A stretch of DNA of 25,288 nt from a virus: IMG/VR virus record IMGVR_UViG_3300042477_000211, positions 1 through 25,288 of that record; one strand, given 5' to 3'. A program made the position numbers and the translations under genes. Of this stretch, positions 20,823 through 25,288 are shown piece after piece. Each line of letters starts with the position of its first letter. Within the stretch, counting starts at the first letter, position 1. Below the pieces are notes generated by a model, which had not been told where the DNA came from, searched no databases, and saw nothing but the letters and a program-made list of their open reading frames with translations.

Positions 20823-21380
20823 CTAATATTTTTTTAAATTGTTCAAAAATTCAACAAACTCTGTGAAATTGCATTCCGCTTTTTCATTTTGCTGAATATG
20901 TCTTTCCATACTTCGTGAAGCTACCGACGTGTTAGGATTAGCAGGGTAAGTTACCGGACTAACGTCATAAACTTTATTAATCTTTTTGATTGTTCTTTTG
21001 TACCTTCCTTCCATATAATCCCACATATCACCATCTTCTTTTAAATCAAAAGCAAATGAAGATTGATAAATATCACCTCTTTTAATTAAAGTAACAACAT
21101 CTTTAGCAGCGAAAGTATCTGGCGGATTAATAGTGTAAACTAATTTATCGCCATTTCTTTTAATCTTTAGTGTGTCATTTTTAACGCGACCTAAAACAAT
21201 ATTTTGGTCATGATTAAATAAAGCGGCTGCCTCCGAAAAATCAGCTTCATCAAAAGCGTGTTCGTCTATAACTTCATCAAAACTACCCATATCATAGGGA
21301 GAATTTAATGAAGATGCTGTGCCTTGAATTTCATTATTATCAAGGCTCTTATATTCAATATTAAAATATCTTGTTTCCAT
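20823..21380 (-). CDS. prohead maturation protease, HK97 family (S78)
   Basis: The 185-residue form begins METRYFNIEYKSLDNNEIQG and has the family's landmarks: SSLNSPYDMGSFDEVI, ALFNHDQNIVLGRV (catalytic His 57), QSSFAFDLKEDGDMW (catalytic Ser about 108) and VSPVTYPANPNTSVASR. It cleaves the capsid delta domain during prohead maturation. I prefer the ATG at 21380, which lies seven bases past the portal stop; in-frame ATGs at 21404, 21410 and 21419 would add up to 13 residues (MIIMAMELQNNKS) and overlap the portal gene. The order portal-protease-capsid is the HK97 standard. Confidence 0.92.
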   Translation of the reverse strand: METRYFNIEYKSLDNNEIQGTASSLNSPYDMGSFDEVIDEHAFDEADFSEAAALFNHDQNIVLGRVKNDTLKIKRNGDKLVYTINPPDTFAAKDVVTLIKRGDIYQSSFAFDLKEDGDMWDYMEGRYKRTIKKINKVYDVSPVTYPANPNTSVASRSMERHIQQNEKAECNFTEFVEFLNNLKKY

Positions 21381-21387
21381 TGATTTA

Positions 21388-22617
21388 TTATTTTGCAGCT
21401 CCATTGCCATTATTATCATTAGTTACCTCCTTACTATTCGATGCTAATGGCATACCAAACTTATCGCCACCTTCGTAAGGGTTAAATCCTTCTAAGTTTC
21501 TGATTTCATTTGGTGCAATAGCTCGAATATTATAAAGTTTAGTGTAAAATTCTGCTCTAGCCATAACATCGCCTCTATACAACTCATCTAAATCTAATTT
21601 AACGTAATATTTTCCCCAATCCTTTTGAGGAAATAATTTTGTGTTAAATTCGTTTTCAATTCTTTTAGTCCAAGCCCTTAATGTGTATTGAACAAATATT
21701 CTATTAAGAATTTCAATATTAGTAGCTGAAATATTGTTTTGACCTAATAAAAGGAATCCTGGAACACCGGTTAAATTAGAAATATCCTCAATAGTCAACT
21801 TTCTAGCATCAATATCGGCTGCATCTAGTTTAGAAGATACTGGCTTAAATTTAAAACCAGCTTGTAAGAAGGCAACACCTTGTTGATTATTAGGCCCTGA
21901 ATATTTATCTGCCCAACCTTTTTTAATTGCGTTTAATTGATCCTCATTAAGAATCATATCTGTTTCTACGGTACCAGAAAGATTAGTGCCTTTAGCGTAA
22001 ACATCATTTCCGTAGTCAATTTCATGTAAAGCCCTAGAAAAAGTAGTTTTACCAGCTTCTATCAAACTTTTACCCCAATAGCCATTATCGCTAAAGGATT
22101 TTATATGCAATACTTCCGACTGGGAATAAATTTCATTATTAGATTCTAGCTTATAGTAAAATTCACCATTAATCTTATACATTTCCCAAGGTTCATCAAC
22201 CAAACGTAAATCAATTACATTTCCTGCCTGATTTCTATTGGGAATTATAAGAACATTCCCTGACTTCGTAGTCATTGAACCGTTTACGGCTTGTCTTACA
22301 ATAGCTTCCCGAAAACTAAACGTATCGTATTTATTTGAAGGTCTATATTTTATTAAGCTATACATTGGATGGTTAATAGCCTCAATTACATTTCCATCCG
22401 GTTTAGTTTCGTAAATTGAAAAAGGTAAACTTGCTATTTGTTCCGATAAAATAGATAAAGCCCGAAAGTAGGCAGGTATTGATAAAGACGTTTCGTGCGA
22501 TACTCTCCTTTGGTTAGTACCAAAAAGTTCCTGATATAATTTCCAATCTTTGGCGGGCCCTAAATTAGAAATTCTACTTCGCTTAATGAATTTTACAATT
22601 TTATTTAAAAATTCCAT
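21388..22617 (-). CDS. portal protein, HK97-type (phage_portal), 409 aa
   Basis: The 409-residue product has the expected order: a short variable N-terminus, VSHETSLSIPAYFRALSILS, EQIASLPFSIYET, NHPMYSLIKYRPSNKYDTFS, FREAIVRQAVNGSMTTKSGN, VLHIKSFSDNGYWGKSLIEA, and late landmarks DISNLTGVPGFLLLGQNNIS and RAWTKRIENEFNTKLFP, followed by APNEIRNLEGFNPYEGGDKF. It forms the dodecameric ring through which DNA is packaged. A 44-base gap separates it from the large terminase gene; all other gaps in this part of the block are shorter. Confidence 0.95.
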   Translation of the reverse strand: MEFLNKIVKFIKRSRISNLGPAKDWKLYQELFGTNQRRVSHETSLSIPAYFRALSILSEQIASLPFSIYETKPDGNVIEAINHPMYSLIKYRPSNKYDTFSFREAIVRQAVNGSMTTKSGNVLIIPNRNQAGNVIDLRLVDEPWEMYKINGEFYYKLESNNEIYSQSEVLHIKSFSDNGYWGKSLIEAGKTTFSRALHEIDYGNDVYAKGTNLSGTVETDMILNEDQLNAIKKGWADKYSGPNNQQGVAFLQAGFKFKPVSSKLDAADIDARKLTIEDISNLTGVPGFLLLGQNNISATNIEILNRIFVQYTLRAWTKRIENEFNTKLFPQKDWGKYYVKLDLDELYRGDVMARAEFYTKLYNIRAIAPNEIRNLEGFNPYEGGDKFGMPLASNSKEVTNDNNGNGAAK

Positions 22618-22661
22618 ACTGCAAAGATGAATATATTAATTTTATTAAGCAAATAAAAATT

Positions 22662-24308
22662 TTAGCCAATAATTAGGTTAAAATCTAAATTAATTTTATT
22701 TTTTGGGTCAATAGCTTCACCAATAGCCATGGCAGCCGCTACCATTCCATCTATTTTTTCATTTGACTTCCTTTTGTCAAATTTTACTAATCCTGTAGAG
22801 TTAATAATTAACGCCACATTGGATAGCATCCATTTTGCAACTGGATCACCATTGTGAAATATCTTTTTACCAGTTATCATTTTCTCAAATTCACAAATAG
22901 GCGTATTCATCTCCGGAAAACTTTGAGGGAATGGCTTAACATTTACGCCTCTTTCTTGTAAGGAAATTACAACGTGAGTAGCTCTCCATGGGTCATAAGC
23001 TAAACTACGAATGTTATACTTTTGATATAATAGGTAAATATCATTGATAATAGCATCGTTATCTACTATATTGCCATTAGTTACCTTTATACTTCCATTA
23101 AGTGCCCAATCTACGTATGGCACTCCATCCCTCAAACTACGTTCCTTTACATTTTCTTCGGGAATCCAATACTTCCACAATAAAAAAGCTGCCTTACCGT
23201 CAAATTCTGGAAAGAACAAACAAAATGCACTAATGTCAACCGTTTGGGCTAAATCCAAACCACCAAAAGCAGGACGTTTTAAAAAAAAGTCATTATTTAC
23301 CTGCATTTCGCATTCGTTCCACATATTTTCATTTATCCACGTCGCATGAGTATTAGTCCAATAATTTAGGTTCTTAGTCATAAAACCTATTTGCTTTGCA
23401 GCTCCTTCATTTATGGCTTTTGTATATTGGTCTTGTAAATAACCCATTCCAATAGTGACATTCATGGAAGGGTTAGATTTTACCCAATTATCGCTATTTT
23501 GCCAATCATCTTCTTCATCTAATGAAAATATTAATGGAAAAACGGCATCATCATGTTTGTGGCCCTTAATAATATCTAAGCAAACTTTACGCAACTGATA
23601 ACAGGGACTTTCTTTATTAAATCCAGCCGTCGTAGTTATTAAAATTAATGGCTGTGTTCTGGAACCTATACCCGATTCCATAATTTCCAAAATGGAACTA
23701 TCCGGATGCGCGTGCATTTCGTCAATGATTGCCACGTGTGGATTCAAACCATCCAGTGTTTTAGCATCCGAAGATACTGGTACCATCTTTGAATTAGATT
23801 GAGTGCTATAAATTGAATGCGCTCTAACCTGTACCATTTTGTTAACGGCTGAACTATCTTTTTTAAGGTAGTCTAAAATTACCCTAGCAGCATCCCAGCA
23901 TATACGCGCTTGATCTCTAGTAGTTGCAGCCGTATAAATTTCAGCTCCTTTTTCCTGATCAAGAATAAAACACGCCACCGCAGTAAGGGCAGCCGTTTCC
24001 GTTTTAGCGTTTTTTCTTGATATTTCTAAGTAAACCTTCCTAAACCTACGTTTTTTATCAATTTTACGCTTCCATCCAAATATCATAGCCCAAAAGAACT
24101 CCTGCCAGGGCATGACATTAACATTCATTGCTGCATACTCACCTTTTGTCAATCTACACACCTTCATAAAGGAAATATAGGTTTCGGCTGCCTTTTGGTC
24201 GTAATAGTAAGGATAATTACTATTTTCTGACTTTTTAAGGTCATCGTAATGTCTTTGAATAGCTAGTCTAGCATATTCGCCTATCAATTCGTTTTCTAAA
24301 TCAAACAT
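22662..24308 (-). CDS. terL: terminase large subunit, 548 aa
   Basis: The ATPase half has a variant Walker A EISRKNAKT (about 95-103), Walker B VAIIDEMHAH (about 192-201, D196, E197) and coupling motif ILITTTAG (about 222-229). The nuclease half has GLDLAQTVDISAF (D352), LAYDPWRATHV (D439) and a third acidic position in KIDGMVAAAMA (D520), the expected metal-binding trio of the RNase H-like domain. It cuts and translocates DNA into the prohead. It belongs to the HK97/Terminase_1-like branch usually associated with cos packaging. It overlaps the small subunit gene by one base. The length is normal. Confidence 0.95.
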   Translation of the reverse strand: MFDLENELIGEYARLAIQRHYDDLKKSENSNYPYYYDQKAAETYISFMKVCRLTKGEYAAMNVNVMPWQEFFWAMIFGWKRKIDKKRRFRKVYLEISRKNAKTETAALTAVACFILDQEKGAEIYTAATTRDQARICWDAARVILDYLKKDSSAVNKMVQVRAHSIYSTQSNSKMVPVSSDAKTLDGLNPHVAIIDEMHAHPDSSILEIMESGIGSRTQPLILITTTAGFNKESPCYQLRKVCLDIIKGHKHDDAVFPLIFSLDEEDDWQNSDNWVKSNPSMNVTIGMGYLQDQYTKAINEGAAKQIGFMTKNLNYWTNTHATWINENMWNECEMQVNNDFFLKRPAFGGLDLAQTVDISAFCLFFPEFDGKAAFLLWKYWIPEENVKERSLRDGVPYVDWALNGSIKVTNGNIVDNDAIINDIYLLYQKYNIRSLAYDPWRATHVVISLQERGVNVKPFPQSFPEMNTPICEFEKMITGKKIFHNGDPVAKWMLSNVALIINSTGLVKFDKRKSNEKIDGMVAAAMAIGEAIDPKNKINLDFNLIIG

Positions 24309-24754
24309 TAGGCGTTTTTAATTAGCTTCATAATAGGATCTTCTTCCTTCTTATCAGCCCTATTAAAGTATTCGAGCTTTAACCTTGCTTTAGGGTCTAG
24401 CCCAAACCTATCCGACATATCGTTATAAATCTCTACTGACTGTTTGAACATTGTCCATTCCGGACTAATCTGTTGCACACCATTAGGATAAACCACTACA
24501 CCATCATTTTTTAAGATATTATTAGCTGCGTGCTGGATAACAGTCAACAACCTAGCCAGCATATTGATAGCAATTATATCTACATTATAGCTAGCATCAG
24601 CAGATTCTAAGTGTCTTTTTACCAATTCCACTGTATTTTGCTCCTCATTAGTCAATTCAAAAGGATTATGGGCAATAATCTGTTGCGGAGTGATTCTTTT
24701 AACCCGACTAGGTTTTAAAGTACCCTGAAGGTCTTTTAATTTTTGTGTTTTCAT
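24308..24754 (-). CDS. terS: terminase small subunit, P27 family-like, 148 aa
   Basis: The product opens MKTQKLKDLQGTLKPSRVKR, a typical start for P27-type small terminases ('lkGtlr..R'), and continues NPFELTNEEQNTVELVKRHL, then ADASYNVDIIAINMLARLLT, a helical core, with VYPNGVQQISPEWTMFKQSV, YNDMSDRFGLDPKARLKLE at the end. The 'n.....p...........l...lGl.P.aR.kl' ending is characteristic. It recognises the packaging site and loads the large subunit. The gene ends one base into the large terminase gene and starts one base after the HNH stop. Confidence 0.88.
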   Translation of the reverse strand: MKTQKLKDLQGTLKPSRVKRITPQQIIAHNPFELTNEEQNTVELVKRHLESADASYNVDIIAINMLARLLTVIQHAANNILKNDGVVVYPNGVQQISPEWTMFKQSVEIYNDMSDRFGLDPKARLKLEYFNRADKKEEDPIMKLIKNA

Positions 24755-24755
24755 T

Positions 24756-25169
24756 TCAATTAACTTTTTTCTTGATAATAGCCTTAATAATATTCTCTTT
24801 GCTTTGTGGGAGGTAATATCCGTCGATACTAGCTATTCTGCCTGGTGAGAATCCTCTACCTTCCATATTGCTTTTAGTATTATGACATTTTTTGCAAAGT
24901 GTAAATAGGTTTTGTTCGTCATAAGGGTGACCGCCTTGTAAAAGTCTTATAGCATGATCCGCTATTCCGTTATTATTTCCATCGGAACAATCTGTATAAA
25001 TGCCTTTAGCTTCGCAAACCTCGCAAATCGGTTTCCTTATTTTTTGTAAACTCCTAATTCGTTTCCAGATTGCGGAGCCGTAAAATTTCTTATCATCCGA
25101 TTCCTTGTAAGTATTTCGTTTTACAGGACTTTCAAAGCGTTTATAGCCTTTATTATTCAAATTTGGCAT
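24756..25169 (-). CDS. HNH endonuclease of the packaging module, 137 aa
   Basis: I prefer the ATG at 25169 (MPNLNNKGYKRFESPVKRNT); an in-frame ATG at 25184 would add five residues. Landmarks in the 137-residue form: ICEVCEAKG (zinc Cys 49 and Cys 52), IADHAIRLLQGG (catalytic His 72 after Asp 71), NLFTLCKKCHNTKS (Asn 87, zinc Cys 92 and Cys 95, His 96). The H-N-H/zinc arrangement and position directly before terS match the HNH proteins that work with terminase in cos-type phages, where they nick at the packaging site. It is the first gene of the late block visible in the window. Confidence 0.92.
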   Translation of the reverse strand: MPNLNNKGYKRFESPVKRNTYKESDDKKFYGSAIWKRIRSLQKIRKPICEVCEAKGIYTDCSDGNNNGIADHAIRLLQGGHPYDEQNLFTLCKKCHNTKSNMEGRGFSPGRIASIDGYYLPQSKENIIKAIIKKKVN

Positions 25170-25184
25170 ATTACAAATATACAT

Positions 25185-25288
25185 TATTTTTTTTTACACC
25201 ACCCCTCGGAAAAAATGGATTGATTCGCTCGTAAGTTGGGCCGAAAGTGGAGCCGTTTTTTTTGAAAATTTCGACCCTCCCCCCGGGT
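25185..25288. other. non-coding right edge, possible cos region
   Basis: I see no gene in these 104 bases. They run from an AT-rich stretch beside the HNH gene to a sharply GC-rich end, with CCGTTTTTTTTGAAAATTTC and then CCCTCCCCCCGGG as landmarks. In phages with an HNH-terS-terL order, the cohesive-end site usually lies just outside the HNH gene, often near a run of C or G residues after an A/T tract. The late promoter may also lie here. The boundary of the cut cannot be read from sequence. Confidence 0.4.

Noticed and set aside
25174-25181. TATATTTG (- strand), an exact match to the Bacteroidetes -7 element TAnnTTTG, just before the HNH start
   Set aside because: No -33 TTTG at the expected distance is visible, the start point would leave almost no leader, and such matches are frequent in AT-rich DNA.
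1-25288. Integrase, attachment sites, tRNA genes, CRISPR arrays or a defence system
   Set aside because: I found no supporting motifs, cloverleaf-like sequence or regular repeat-spacer pattern; all substantial open frames fit phage structure, packaging, lysis or small accessory genes.

Overview
The window is part of a tailed-phage or prophage genome (HK97-fold capsid, siphovirus-like) from an AT-rich member of the Bacteroidota. The host assignment rests on A-rich leaders instead of strong Shine-Dalgarno sites, short signal peptides ending in FAQ/LAQ/IAQ, and several protein families I know mainly from Bacteroidetes phages. There is no integrase, repressor, replication or polymerase gene here, so this is only part of the genome and lifestyle cannot be decided. 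I found no tRNA, rRNA, CRISPR array, insertion sequence or reverse transcriptase.

Layout. Bases 1-3675 (+ strand): three tiny overlapping genes ending in a strong terminator (418-449), then an AT-rich gap that should hold a promoter, then seven small genes. These include a membrane-anchored GH73-like glucosaminidase, a four-helix membrane protein and a RuvC-like resolvase, and the group closes at a second terminator (3649-3675). Bases 3687-25184 (- strand): one long, tightly packed late block. In transcription order (right to left) it runs HNH nuclease, small and large terminase, portal, prohead protease, major capsid protein, an exported capsid-adjacent protein, a small connector-region protein, head-tail connector, head closure, HK97-gp10-like protein, DUF3168-like tail completion protein, a small unknown, tail tube, the G/GT tail assembly chaperone pair, tape measure, baseplate/Tal-like protein, a small module protein, a 1336-residue fibre, a second fibre with an S74 chaperone, an exported unknown, holin, a small unknown and amidase. 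The two blocks converge near 3.65 kb. The right edge (25185-25288) is non-coding and ends in a GC-rich tract that may belong to the cos region.

How it works together. HNH and terminase cut and package DNA through the portal into a protease-matured HK97 shell. Connector and completion proteins join the head to a tail built from the tube and tape measure with the GT chaperone. Tal-like and fibre proteins form the tip. Holin and amidase lyse the cell.

Most notable points: (1) a canonical -1 slippery heptamer, A AAA AAC at 15933-15927, joins chaperone G to an otherwise poorly initiated T ORF, and the reading frame between them codes for chaperone-like sequence. (2) Four proteins inside the virion and lysis block, two of them tail fibres, carry Sec-type signal peptides, which is hard to reconcile with ordinary cytoplasmic virion assembly. 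(3) The two fibres share an N-terminal module, and a separate ~65-residue module occurs three times across two adjacent genes. (4) A second, membrane-anchored cell-wall hydrolase sits in the opposite operon from the normal holin/amidase pair.
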